Shown: positions 37,325 through 45,760 of the stretch, one piece after another
Position numbering within the stretch: the first letter of the stretch is position 1
Layout: every line of letters starts with the position of its first letter
Origin: Neobacillus vireti
GTDB lineage: Bacteria; Bacillota; Bacilli; Bacillales; Cytobacillaceae
Assembly: GCF_001026695.1 (NCBI RefSeq)
Contig: NZ_LDNB01000007.1
Location: forward strand, 499,556-563,555
Reading direction: 5' to 3'
DNA length: 64,000 nucleotides
Made by a program: the position numbers and the translations under genes
Notes under the pieces: generated by a model
Told to the model about the DNA's origin: nothing
Seen by the model: only the letters and a program-made list of their open reading frames with translations
Database searches by the model: none

Positions 37325-37375
37325 GCCTGCCCTTGCTGCATTAACGAATGATGCAGTGAGGGACAGGCTTTTATT
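37325..37375 (+). terminator. Terminator after the MFS gene
   Basis: Long interrupted stem (GCCTG..CCTTGCTGCAT with ATGCAGTGAGGG.CAGGC) followed by a T-rich tail. It may also serve the converging dps gene. Confidence 0.82.
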
Positions 37376-37406
37376 TATTTTTCAACCAGTAATGTTCGAC
37401 AAAAAC

Positions 37407-37853
37407 TTAAATGGATTTTCCGAGAAATGCAGTCAGCATCCATACATGCTTTTCTAAACCGGAATGAATTGCTAGCAGCATATCTCCCGTTGTTTCATCA
37501 TTCATTTCAGCAGCAATGCTCATTCCTTCTTTTAATTCACCAATAATAATGGAGAAATCATTGATAACGGATTGAACCATTTCATCAGCTGATTCAGCTC
37601 CTAACGCTTCTTGAAGTGATGAACTTTCAAGGCATTCCTTCATGGTTGCTACAGGTTTTCCGCCGATCGCCAGCAAGCGTTCTGCTAATTCATCGACATG
37701 TAAACCAGCCTCGTTATAAAATTCCTCAAATTTAACGTGCAGTGTGAAAAACTGAGCGCCTTTCACATACCAATGGTAGTTATGTAACTTCATATACATA
37801 AGAGACCAGTTGGCAATTTGCTTGTTAAGTACACTGACTAATGAATTTTCCAT
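37407..37853 (-). CDS. dps: Dps-family DNA-protecting ferritin-like protein
   Basis: A 148-residue four-helix Dps/mini-ferritin. The ferroxidase ligands are visible in [26 protein letters not shown] (about residues 24-49) and [16 protein letters not shown] (about 50-65). It oxidises and stores iron and shields DNA during starvation or peroxide stress. AAAGGAGG precedes the ATG. It is monocistronic and converges with the MFS gene. No clear PerR box was recognised in the upstream 350 bp. Confidence 0.92.
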   Translation of the reverse strand: MENSLVSVLNKQIANWSLMYMKLHNYHWYVKGAQFFTLHVKFEEFYNEAGLHVDELAERLLAIGGKPVATMKECLESSSLQEALGAESADEMVQSVINDFSIIIGELKEGMSIAAEMNDETTGDMLLAIHSGLEKHVWMLTAFLGKSI

Positions 37854-38206
37854 AAATAAAATCCTCCTTCAAATTGTCTCCCTTATATTATTCCAAAGAT
37901 TGAGATGAAATCCTCTATGAAATGAATGAATTTGTTGTCAATTTGGTGAAGATTTCAAAGGAACACGGACTTATATATGTTACGAGCATGAAACACAGTG
38001 TAATAAAAGCACCATAACTATCCATGCATGTAATTTTTAAGAAAAAATAAAACGATGGTTGTTAATTCCAATTAATAGACAAATGCCTTCATGGTGGGCG
38101 CTAGATTAGTTGATTTTAGATTACCATCTATTGGATGATGAATAAGAGTGTTACAACTGATAGCCTTAGTAGTAGGGAAACGAGATAACAAATTGGAGGT
38201 AATAAA
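37854..38206. other. 353-bp divergent spacer between dps and the wall hydrolase
   Basis: No ORF with a ribosome site, repeat or hairpin of note. It must hold two divergent promoters. A TTATATTATT-rich stretch near 37883 is the only -10-like cluster on the dps side. TTGGAGG at 38192 is the ribosome site of the plus-strand gene. Confidence 0.4.
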
Positions 38207-38809
38207 ATGAATAAATTTAAAAAACTAGTGATTACAACGGGGTTAATCCTATCAATGTCAGCATTTACGTTAAATGGAGCAACTGAAGCTGCAACAACTA
38301 CTCATAAAGTACAATCAGGTGAATCGTATTGGAAGATTGCTACCAAGTTCGGCGTGCCGGTGACTAATTTAATGAAAGCAAACAATGCAGCTAGCAGTGC
38401 TCTTAATGTTGGTCAAAATCTAGTAATCCCAAATTCTACTGTTACTGCTGCTGAAAAAGACCTGATGGCACGTCTTATTCATGCAGAGGCTAAAGGCGAA
38501 CCATACGCAGGGAAAGTAGCGGTTGCTACCGTCATTCTTAACCGTGTAGATAGCAAGGATTTCCCAAATACTATTAATGGTGTTATTTATGAAAAGTCTA
38601 GCGGCCATTATGCTTTTACACCAGTTCAAAATGGCGCGATTAACCAGCCTGCTGATGCCGCGTCAAAGCAAGCGGTAAATGAAGCATTGGCATTTAAAGG
38701 CCAAGGTAACGGTTCATTATTCTTCTATAATCCAAAAACAGCAGTAAGTAAATGGATTTTTTCACGTGAAGTAACTGTAACAATCGGAAACCACCGTTTC
38801 GCGAAGTAA
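38207..38809 (+). CDS. LysM plus SleB/CwlJ-type cell wall hydrolase
   Basis: A 200-residue secreted protein. The signal peptide has a cleavage-like TEAATT region near residue 28. One LysM domain follows (HKVQSGESYWKIATKFGVPV..LNVGQNLVIP, about 32-78). A C-terminal Hydrolase_2 domain (about 90-200) has LIHAEAKGEPYAGKVAVATV, whose Glu is the probable catalytic residue. The family includes spore-cortex lytic transglycosylases (SleB) and vegetative wall hydrolases. The LysM plus Hydrolase_2 order resembles YkvT/SleB relatives. It has its own terminator. A role in germination versus vegetative wall turnover is undecided. Confidence 0.9.
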   Translation: MNKFKKLVITTGLILSMSAFTLNGATEAATTTHKVQSGESYWKIATKFGVPVTNLMKANNAASSALNVGQNLVIPNSTVTAAEKDLMARLIHAEAKGEPYAGKVAVATVILNRVDSKDFPNTINGVIYEKSSGHYAFTPVQNGAINQPADAASKQAVNEALAFKGQGNGSLFFYNPKTAVSKWIFSREVTVTIGNHRFAK

Positions 38810-38844
38810 TACTATTAGCATGCCAAGGAAATTAAAATTTATAC

Positions 38845-38888
38845 AAAAAAGCAGTGAAATCCTAACCATTGGATTTTACTGCTTTTTT
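38845..38888 (+). terminator. Terminator after the wall hydrolase
   Basis: AAAAAAGCAGT.AAATCC pairs with GGATTT.ACTGCTTTTTT around an 8-nt loop with one mismatch, and the 3' arm ends in a six-T run. Confidence 0.9.
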
Positions 38889-38991
38889 GCGTATAATAAA
38901 TTTTAAAAAATTCTGAATAAAGTGGTAGAATAAGGTAGATAAGAATAAATAATAAAGTGTGCATCGTCTTTAAACACTGGGAGGGAATCAT

Positions 38992-40449
38992 ATGGACGTT
39001 GTTAAAAAGAATTACCAAATCTATCCGATGTATCTAAACGGTGAGTGGATTGGACATGATTCTGAAGTATTAACTGAAGTCATCAATCCGGCGACGAAGA
39101 AGGTCGTTGGTGCTGTACCGACGGGTGGTGCTTATGAGGCGGAGCAGGCAGTTGACGCCGCCCATAAGGCATTCAAAACCTGGTCGAAAAAAACAGCCGA
39201 TGAACGCTATCAGCTTCTCATGAAGTGGAACCTCTTAATAGAAGAAAACAAACATGAAATAGCTCGGATTATGACGATTGAGCAAGGGAAGCCGTTAAAA
39301 GAGGCACTAGGAGAGGTCCAGTATGCGAATGGCTTTATTTCCTGGTATGCAGAGGAAGGTAAACGGACTTATGGGGAAACGATTCCGGCTTCCCATCCAA
39401 ATAAAAGAATATTAGTACGAAAGGAGCCGGTTGGTGTTATTGCGGCAATAACACCATGGAACTTCCCTGCAGCAATGATTACAAGAAAGGTTGCTCCTGC
39501 GCTTGCTGCCGGGTGTACCGCCGTTGTGAAACCGGCAAACCAAACACCGCTTACCGCCTTGAAAATGGTTGAGCTTGCACATGAGGCTGGAATTCCCGCC
39601 GGCGTGTTAAACGTGATTACTGGAAGATCATCAGAAATTGGAGAGGTGTGGCTGAAGGACCCACGGGTAACGAAGATTACCTTTACTGGTTCAACAGAGG
39701 TTGGAAAAACATTGATGCGCGGCGCAGCCGAAAATGTAAAAAAGGTATCACTTGAGCTGGGCGGGAATGCCCCGTTTATTGTGATGGATGATGCCAATTT
39801 AGCGAAAGCAGCTGTTGGGCTCGTTCAATCAAAATTCCGCAACGCAGGTCAAACCTGTATTTGTACAAATCGGGTTTACGTCCAAGAAGGGGTAGCTGAA
39901 GCATTTATTAAACTGTTCAAAGCAGAATTAGAAAAGCTTAAGGTAGGTAATGGGCTGGAAGAGGATACGGATATCGGTCCATTAATTGATAAGGCTGCCT
40001 ATAAAAAGGTAGACGGACTTGTCAAAGATGCCGTGAAAAAGGGTGGAAAAGTCACTTACAGCGGGCTTAAACCTTCTGCCGAAAACGGCTATTTCTATGC
40101 CCCAACAATTTTAACCGATATACACGATGAGATGGAATGTATGAAGGATGAAATCTTTGGCCCGCTCGCCCCCATCTCAACCTTTAAAACCGAAGAAGAA
40201 GTCATTGCTCGGGCGAATGATTCTTGCTACGGACTGGCTGCTTACGTGTATACGGAAAATTTAAGCCGTTCTTTTAGAATCACAGAGCAGCTGGAGTATG
40301 GAATCATTGGTCTGAATGATTCTCTTCCTTCAGTCGTTCAAGCTCCATTCGGCGGCTATAAAGAGAGCGGGCTCGGCCGTGAAGGCGGACATTACGGAAT
40401 CGAAGAGTTTTTAGAAGTGAAATATATATCGATTGGGTTGGATCTATGA
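38992..40449 (+). CDS. gabD: NAD(P)-dependent aldehyde dehydrogenase, succinate-semialdehyde type
   Basis: A 485-residue aldehyde dehydrogenase. Cofactor and catalytic motifs are intact: ITPWNFPAAMITRK (about residue 150), FTGSTEVGK (about 227), the general-base Glu in LELGGNAPF (about 253) and the nucleophile in NAGQTCICTNR (Cys about 287). The double-Cys CIC pattern and GGYKESGLGREGG near the C-terminus fit GabD-type succinate-semialdehyde dehydrogenases. There is no gabT next to it, so the physiological aldehyde is not certain. GGGAGG precedes the ATG. It is monocistronic, with a terminator behind it. Confidence 0.85.
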   Translation: MDVVKKNYQIYPMYLNGEWIGHDSEVLTEVINPATKKVVGAVPTGGAYEAEQAVDAAHKAFKTWSKKTADERYQLLMKWNLLIEENKHEIARIMTIEQGKPLKEALGEVQYANGFISWYAEEGKRTYGETIPASHPNKRILVRKEPVGVIAAITPWNFPAAMITRKVAPALAAGCTAVVKPANQTPLTALKMVELAHEAGIPAGVLNVITGRSSEIGEVWLKDPRVTKITFTGSTEVGKTLMRGAAENVKKVSLELGGNAPFIVMDDANLAKAAVGLVQSKFRNAGQTCICTNRVYVQEGVAEAFIKLFKAELEKLKVGNGLEEDTDIGPLIDKAAYKKVDGLVKDAVKKGGKVTYSGLKPSAENGYFYAPTILTDIHDEMECMKDEIFGPLAPISTFKTEEEVIARANDSCYGLAAYVYTENLSRSFRITEQLEYGIIGLNDSLPSVVQAPFGGYKESGLGREGGHYGIEEFLEVKYISIGLDL

Positions 40450-40550
40450 ATACTTGTCCTTTCGAGGGGCGGTAAACCAAACAAATTTTGAGCTTGAATC
40501 ACAAGAACTAAAAAACAAGTCGTGCGCTGAAAAATCGAAGTTGAAGTGAC

Positions 40551-40591
40551 ACCCTTGAGTTGGACTAATAATCCAGCTTAAGGGTTTTTTT
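40551..40591 (+). terminator. Terminator after the aldehyde dehydrogenase
   Basis: ACCCTTGAGTTGGA pairs imperfectly with TCCAGCTTAAGGGT around a 7-nt loop, then a run of T. It sits 100 nt beyond the stop codon. Confidence 0.8.
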
Positions 40592-40682
40592 ATGGTAATT
40601 AAAACGGATGTGTCATTTGTACACCAAATATGTGGTAAGCATTTCTGAAATTTTTGTCTGTTTACCAGTTATATCCATCGAA

Positions 40683-40797
40683 TGTCGTAAGTTTCATAAA
40701 ATGTGTAGTAAGTGGCCGATTATGTGTCGTAAGTTGCTAAAACTATGTCGTAAATGCCTAAAAATATGTCATTAATGCCACCAATTTTGTCGTAAGT
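40683..40797 (+). repeat. 21-bp-period degenerate tandem array, core TGTCGTAAGT
   Basis: Six contiguous units with cores starting at 40683, 40704, 40725, 40746, 40767 and 40788, each exactly 21 bp apart. Cores: TGTCGTAAGT, TGTAGTAAGT, TGTCGTAAGT, TGTCGTAAAT, TGTCATTAAT, TGTCGTAAGT. A stray relative (TGTGGTAAGC) is at 40631. The 11 bases between cores vary. It fills most of the 304-bp gap between the terminator at 40591 and the HAD gene, where no ORF is convincing. Confidence 0.85.
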
Positions 40798-40895
40798 AAT
40801 GATATATCTGTTTTTCGAACAAATATACTTCAATTACGTTGTTCCACTGTGTTACGATAACGTATAAAAGCAGACTAGGAAAGAGGGGCTGAACG

Positions 40896-42020
40896 ATGAT
40901 TAAGACAATTTTGTTTGACGTAGATGGGGTACTTTTAAGCGAAGAGCATTATTTTGATGCTTCTGCCTTAACAGTTTGGGAGCTGCTGAATAGCTGTAAT
41001 TACTTAGCGTTGGCACATGAAAAGTTTAAGACTGACTATAATGAAGCCGAAATCAAGGCAATAAGGGAACAGGTATTTGAGGGAGATAAAGTTCTCAAAT
41101 TATTAAAATCCCGCGGCTTAAACGCAAACTGGGACATGATCTATCTATCATTCAGTCACCAACTAATCCACCTCCTATCGCAAATTAGGGATACTGAATT
41201 TGAAAAAATTAACAAATGGTGTCAGGCACCAATCAACCGTGAAACATTATTAGAGATTGGCAGGGTGTTGAGTAATTATCCGGTAAAGATGGATTTTAGT
41301 TTGTTTGTGGCGGATTTTGAGCGCTCGCAGGCGATGAAGCAGGAGTTGCTTGGGTATTTGAATGAGTTGGCACGAGAAAAGCTTGGTGTAGAAACATCTA
41401 TCTTCTTAAAGGGAGAGCTGTGGTCCATTTGTGAGCATGTTTCACAGGAATGGTATGTTGGTGATGAGAATGTCCTTGCTTCTACCGGGAGACCATCAGT
41501 GCAAACAGGTAAAAAAGGTTTCCTAGCAAACGAAACAACGTTAGCACCGAGGGAGGAGATTGATGAGCTATTTCAATTTCTAACTAGCGCTGGATTCACG
41601 ATTGGAATCGGAACAGGACGGCCAGCTCTTGAAACGATCCAGCCCTTTCTGCATTTAGATTGGTTGAAGCATTTTGAGGAAAATCGGATCGTGACCGCTG
41701 ATGAGGTTTTGGCGGCGGAAACGGAGATTCCTGAATGGAAATCCTTATCGAAGCCGCATCCGTACACTTACATAATGGGGCTTAAAGGTAAGGGGGCATC
41801 GGTACAGGAATGCTTAGATACAGTGCTGCCAATTGAAAATGGTGAAGAGATTCTAGTTGTCGGCGACTCTTTGGCCGACCTGCTAGCGGCGAGACAAATG
41901 GGCTGTCAGTTTGCAGCTGTATTAACAGGGCTCTCTGGAAAAGATGCGCGAAGTGAATTTGAACAACATGGGGCGGATTATATTCTTGATTCCGTCCTTG
42001 ATTTGAAAGGGATTTTATAA
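40896..42020 (+). CDS. HAD-superfamily hydrolase
   Basis: A 374-residue HAD protein. Motif I is FDVDGVLLS (about residues 7-15) with the nucleophile Asp, motif II GIGTGRPA (about 234), a Lys in SKPHPYTYIMG (about 288) and motif IV VVGDSLADLLAAR (about 328-340). A large helical insertion of about 200 residues between motifs I and II makes it longer than PpaX/Gph-type phosphatases. It is a probable phosphatase with unknown substrate. It stands alone, flanked on both sides by 21-bp-period repeat arrays. AAAGAGGGG lies before the ATG. Confidence 0.82.
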   Translation: MIKTILFDVDGVLLSEEHYFDASALTVWELLNSCNYLALAHEKFKTDYNEAEIKAIREQVFEGDKVLKLLKSRGLNANWDMIYLSFSHQLIHLLSQIRDTEFEKINKWCQAPINRETLLEIGRVLSNYPVKMDFSLFVADFERSQAMKQELLGYLNELAREKLGVETSIFLKGELWSICEHVSQEWYVGDENVLASTGRPSVQTGKKGFLANETTLAPREEIDELFQFLTSAGFTIGIGTGRPALETIQPFLHLDWLKHFEENRIVTADEVLAAETEIPEWKSLSKPHPYTYIMGLKGKGASVQECLDTVLPIENGEEILVVGDSLADLLAARQMGCQFAAVLTGLSGKDARSEFEQHGADYILDSVLDLKGIL

Positions 42021-42149
42021 AAAAAGGAAAATTTGATTTTTTTTAGCCTCCGAAAGTGATTTATGTAAGGAGATATTCCCTCAATTCAATAAAATCGGTG
42101 TTTATTAGTGAATTTATGCGGATTATCAGCTGGAAATCGGAGTCTATCA

Positions 42150-42386
42150 GGGAATATTCAAGTTCAACGGGCGAATTTTCGGGTTCAACGGGCGAATTTT
42201 CGGGTTCAATGGGCGAATTTACAGGTTCAATGAGCGAATCCAGGCATTCAACGAGCGAATCACAAAATCGGGCAATATCATCGAACTTTCTGAGCGAATC
42301 CAAGCATTCAATCGGCGAATTTTCAGGTTCAATCGGCGAATTTTCAGATTCAATCAGCGAATCCAAGCATTCTATCAGCGAATCAT
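42150..42386 (+). repeat. 21-bp-period degenerate tandem array, core GGCGAATTTTC/AGCGAATCCA
   Basis: Eleven units whose GCGAAT-type core starts at 42150, 42171, 42192, 42213, 42234, 42255, 42294, 42315, 42336, 42357 and 42378. All steps are 21 bp except one of 39, so one unit is short or lost. Two unit types alternate in blocks: GGCGAATTTTCGGGTTCAA and AGCGAATCCAAGCATTCAA. Because 21 is a multiple of three, periodic reading frames exist on both strands (for example GEFSGST on plus), but neither has a convincing ribosome site. It lies between the HAD stop and the serA terminator. Confidence 0.88.
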
Positions 42387-42406
42387 AATAACTGTGCTGC
42401 CTACTA

Positions 42407-42441
42407 GAAAAAAAGAGGGATTGCCAACATCGCAATCCCTC
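42407..42441 (-). terminator. Terminator of the serine operon
   Basis: GAGGGATTGC and GCAATCCCTC form a 10-bp stem. On the minus strand it is followed by a run of eight T residues, 16 nt past the serA stop. Confidence 0.92.
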
Positions 42442-42456
42442 GTTCACTTGAACAAA

Positions 42457-44100
42457 CTAAACGCTCTCCACTTTCTCCGGCTCCACACGCCCAGGTTCAA
42501 ACGAATCCACATTGGTTAACTCCAATAATTGTGCTTCGTCCAGCCCATCAATTAACATTAGTTCACGAATGACATTCGATCCCATGGTTTTATCGAGTGT
42601 TAACACCATAATGGCCTCTCCGCCAACCTCGGTCCGCCCAACCTGCATCGTACCAATATTTATCCCATAATCGCCTAACAACGATCCGACCTTGCCAATC
42701 ATTCCCGGTACATCGCGGTGTTTAATATATAACAGATATTTTTCCGGCTTTACATCAATCCGGTATTGGTTGATTTTTAAAATCCGCGCGCCGTAACCAT
42801 TTAAGACGGTGGCACCAATCCGGGCTGTTTCCAGACCATTAGAAACACAAAGCTCCATATAATTAGCAAAGCCTTTATTAGTCGCATTTTTCACGACATT
42901 ATAGGAAACACCCTGCTCCTTCAACAGATGCAGCGCATTGATCAGATTGACAGAATCACTTAAATGGTAGGATAGTACGCCTTTCAACAGCGTCCGTGTT
43001 AGCAATTCCGTATCCTCATCAATTAAATCACCATAATAATTGATTTCAATTTTAGTAGGGGCCTGCTTATTTAACAACTGAATCACGAGCTGGCCCATTT
43101 GATCGCTAAGCAGTAAATAGGGCTGGAGCTTTGCTTGAGTTTCCCCGGACATTTGCGGCATATTGACTGCATTCTGAATCGACTGTGTTTCAAAAATCTC
43201 AATAATTTCCGCACTTACCTCTTGGGCGACTTTTTCCTGTGCTTCGACAGTAGAAGCTCCAAGATGCGGCGTCACAATGATATTTGGGTTTTGCAGCAAT
43301 TCTACATCCGCAACCGGTTCTTTTTCAAACACATCTAGTGCGGCCCCTGCTACATGCCCAGCCTTAATTGCTCTAACCAACGCTTTCTCGTCAATCACCC
43401 CGCCGCGGGCACAATTGACAAAACGGACGCCTTTTTTCGTTTTTCGCAAATAATCATCATTCACAAGTCCGCGTGTATCATTGGTTAGCGGAGTATGAAT
43501 CGTAATAAAATCGGATTCCGCTGCGATTAAATCAAGACTTGCTTTTGTGAATCCTAATTTTTTCGCCCGCTCCTCAGTTAAGTATGGGTCAAACCCTAAT
43601 ATGTTCATGCCGAAGCTCTTGGCACGTTTGGCAACCTCCGTCCCAATCTTACCCATCCCGATCACACCAAGCGTTTTCTTATACAACTCCACCCCTTTAA
43701 AGGAGTTGCGGTCCCATTCACCAGCTGCTGTTTTTTGATGGGCTTGGGGAATTTTTCGCGCTAACGACAGCATCATCGCCAAAGTATGCTCGGTAGCGGC
43801 AATCGTATTAGCGCCCGGTGCATTAATAACGATGATCCCTTTGCGGGTTGCCGCATTAACATCGATATTATCGACACCCACACCTGCTCGGGCAATGACC
43901 CGGAGCCTGCCTGCAGCTTCCAGCAATTCGGCGGTAACCTTTGTTTGACTTCTTACGATCAGGGCGTCGTAATCGCCAATAATTTTTTTCAACTCTGCAA
44001 CAGGAAGAGTCGGCTGCCTTTCAACAATAAAATGCGGATGTTCAATTAAACTGACCAAACCTGTATGGCTAATTCCGTCGGTTACCAGTACTTTATACAT
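42457..44100 (-). CDS. serA: D-3-phosphoglycerate dehydrogenase
   Basis: First step of serine biosynthesis: oxidises 3-phosphoglycerate to 3-phosphohydroxypyruvate. The 547-residue protein is a full-length type-1 SerA. The substrate/NAD domains contain VIGMGKIGTEVAKRAKSFGMNILGFDPY (about residues 144-171), the catalytic Arg in FVNCARGGVIDE (about 230) and the Glu/His pair ending in TPHLGASTVEAQ (about 280-291). The allosteric substrate-binding domain follows at about 315-450 and the C-terminal ACT domain at about 455-530 (HRDVPGMIGKVGSLLGDYGINIG). The start overlaps the aminotransferase 3' end by 8 nt. Confidence 0.95.
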   Translation of the reverse strand: MYKVLVTDGISHTGLVSLIEHPHFIVERQPTLPVAELKKIIGDYDALIVRSQTKVTAELLEAAGRLRVIARAGVGVDNIDVNAATRKGIIVINAPGANTIAATEHTLAMMLSLARKIPQAHQKTAAGEWDRNSFKGVELYKKTLGVIGMGKIGTEVAKRAKSFGMNILGFDPYLTEERAKKLGFTKASLDLIAAESDFITIHTPLTNDTRGLVNDDYLRKTKKGVRFVNCARGGVIDEKALVRAIKAGHVAGAALDVFEKEPVADVELLQNPNIIVTPHLGASTVEAQEKVAQEVSAEIIEIFETQSIQNAVNMPQMSGETQAKLQPYLLLSDQMGQLVIQLLNKQAPTKIEINYYGDLIDEDTELLTRTLLKGVLSYHLSDSVNLINALHLLKEQGVSYNVVKNATNKGFANYMELCVSNGLETARIGATVLNGYGARILKINQYRIDVKPEKYLLYIKHRDVPGMIGKVGSLLGDYGINIGTMQVGRTEVGGEAIMVLTLDKTMGSNVIRELMLIDGLDEAQLLELTNVDSFEPGRVEPEKVESV

Positions 44101-45250
44101 GTTCCATCCAAACCTCCTCAGCTCTTTTCACCGCAATACCTAACACATCTTTTCCTTCTAAAAATTTCAAGGTCATTTCAATGCTTCCTAATACTTTTAT
44201 GACATCGAACGGCGTACAATACCCCATGTGGCCGATTCGGAAAATTTCACCCTTCAATTTTTTTTGGCCGCCGCCAACCGTAATCGCAAATTTATCCTTA
44301 AGCAATTTTTTGATTTGTTTAGACGGTCCATCAATTGTTCTTACAGCCGTAACTGTTGGCGAGGCATCTTCATCAGATGTTAATAGTGGAACCTCAATCG
44401 CTCTTAAGCCTTCCCGAACCATCTCTTTTAAAAGCAAATGCCGTTTAATCACATTTTCGAAACCTTCTTCTTCAAACATGCGGCAAACCTCTTGGGCACC
44501 GTAAATGAGTGACACAGCAGGTGTAAATGGTGTAGATTTGTCAGTTTCATAGGATGCTAGATAGCGATTTAAATCGAGATAAAACCGTTTCGCCTTACAG
44601 TTGCGAATCACCGCTCTCGCCTCATCATTCATCGCTACAAACGCTAGTCCAGGCGGGAGCATGAGCGCTTTTTGTGAGCCGGAAACGAGAATATCGATTT
44701 TCCATTCTTTCATATCCACTGGGACGGCGCCGATACAGCTAACTCCATCAACAATATATAGGGCGTTGGTGAATCGCTTTACAACCTCGCCTAAAGCTTT
44801 TATCGGATTAAGGACTCCTGTAGACGTTTCGCAATAAGTAACAAAAACAGCTTTTATCTCTTTTGGAATCGACTGCAAGCACTCCTCCAGCTGTTCCGGT
44901 GTACACGCTGCTCCCCATTCAATGTTAAGGCGGTGGACATTAGCGCCAAAGGTTTCGCAAATCGAGGCAAACCGGTCACCGAAAGCCCCGGCAACCACTA
45001 CCACGACCACATCATTTTCTTCAATCACATTAGCGGCCGCTGCTTCTAATGCAGAAGTGCCGCTTCCAGAGAGCACGGTAACAGGATTTTCCGAACCAAA
45101 CACAGGCATAAGGCGGGTAGCTACATCTTCAAGTAATTTAGGGAATTCTTGGCTGCGGTGGGCAATCATTGGCTGATTCATCGCCGCTTTCACGCGATCA
45201 GGAATCGGTGTTGGACCAGGGGCGAACAAGTATTGCTGATCAAGTAACAT
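44093..45250 (-). CDS. Class V aminotransferase, serine-operon transaminase
   Basis: A 385-residue PLP enzyme of the alanine-glyoxylate/serine-pyruvate aminotransferase (PucG-like, COG0075) type. FAPGPTPIPD is at the N-terminus, SGSGTSALEAA is the phosphate-binding loop (about residue 60) and VSGSQKALMLPPG contains the PLP Lys (about 190). It is not a canonical SerC, but pairing with serA under one T-box implies it performs the phosphohydroxypyruvate-to-phosphoserine step or a serine/glyoxylate transamination. Ureidoglycine-glyoxylate transamination (PucG) is possible, though the allantoin genes are far away. ATG 45250 is preferred over 45259, which abuts its ribosome site. Confidence 0.85.
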   Translation of the reverse strand: MLLDQQYLFAPGPTPIPDRVKAAMNQPMIAHRSQEFPKLLEDVATRLMPVFGSENPVTVLSGSGTSALEAAAANVIEENDVVVVVVAGAFGDRFASICETFGANVHRLNIEWGAACTPEQLEECLQSIPKEIKAVFVTYCETSTGVLNPIKALGEVVKRFTNALYIVDGVSCIGAVPVDMKEWKIDILVSGSQKALMLPPGLAFVAMNDEARAVIRNCKAKRFYLDLNRYLASYETDKSTPFTPAVSLIYGAQEVCRMFEEEGFENVIKRHLLLKEMVREGLRAIEVPLLTSDEDASPTVTAVRTIDGPSKQIKKLLKDKFAITVGGGQKKLKGEIFRIGHMGYCTPFDVIKVLGSIEMTLKFLEGKDVLGIAVKRAEEVWMEHV

Positions 45251-45319
45251 TGAAATCATCCTTTCAAATTTTTGTCTGGTATTAGCGCCGAAGGTTGGAA
45301 CTTTTGCTCTTAAAATAGA

Positions 45320-45760
45320 AAACGTCCCTCATAACAGGCAGAATAATCCTGTTATGAGGGACGTGAATAAACGCGTGGTGCCACCCTCTTTTGCCGCAAG
45401 AAAATTACGTGCAGCCTCAACAAAATAACGGTTTTAACCGGGCATGCCTACTTCAAGCGTTCAGCTGCCAGTTCAGAAGGGCTGGGCTGTATGTAATCAG
45501 AATCTATATCTCTGAACTCTGATTACTGTCTAGCTTCAGCGCCCAGCGACTAGTGTACTTCGCGTTCCTCCCTACGATAAGTCAAGCACGAATGCGCTAA
45601 CGCTCTTCGTGTTTCCTTTATCTCGGTCGGACCGCTCCAGTCCATACGTCGCTAAACGGGCGCTTCCGCTTTTCTTTAAGAAATTGCACCGGTTCGCAGC
45701 AGCCACCGGCTCTCTGAAGCATTTCCTTAATGCCGTCTTCATCATCACTTTTCATCCATA
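45320..45760 (-). promoter_or_regulatory. T-box leader of the serine operon
   Basis: Read on the minus strand. A Stem I distal region has AGAGAGCCGGTGG and GCTGCGAACCGGTG (45690-45715 region). The T-box AGGGTGGCACCACGCG follows (45372-45387). Then a 17-bp perfect terminator (ACGTCCCTCATAACAGG, 45322-45364) ends in a T-rich tail. Control by uncharged tRNA, most likely tRNA-Ser judging by the genes, is inference: the specifier strand cannot be read because a 148-bp repeat (45527-45674) begins immediately after the helix that should lead into it. The leader is therefore unusually long. Confidence 0.85.
45527..45674 (-). repeat. Roughly 150-bp dispersed repeat (copy B) inside the T-box leader
   Basis: The same element as 24728-24877 in opposite orientation. 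Read on minus it starts GAAAAGCGGAAGCGCCC and ends GGGCGCTGAAGCTAGACA. It shares the central GATAAAGGAAACACGAAGAG and GACTTATCGTAGGG blocks with copy A. A separate inverted repeat (GTAATCAGA/TCTGATTAC) lies just downstream of the insertion on the minus strand. Confidence 0.82.

Noticed and set aside
39369-39797. 142-residue minus-strand ORF
   Set aside because: Lies wholly within, and antisense to, the conserved aldehyde dehydrogenase; no ribosome site or homology.
40683-40797. Possible CRISPR array
   Set aside because: The period is only 21 bp, cores are about 10 bp and degenerate, there are no constant direct repeats with 30-bp-class spacers, and no cas gene is in the window. The same holds for the arrays at 42150 and 60365.
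42056-42388. 110-residue plus-strand ORF with GEFSGST-like heptads (and a 128-residue ORF on the opposite strand)
   Set aside because: Both are consequences of a 21-bp repeat lacking stop codons; neither has a convincing ribosome site, and both strands are equally open.
44093-45250. Ureidoglycine-glyoxylate aminotransferase (PucG) for the allantoin pathway
   Set aside because: The fold fits, but the gene overlaps serA under a T-box leader and lies 13 kb from the allantoin genes, which already contain allE for the ureidoglycine step.
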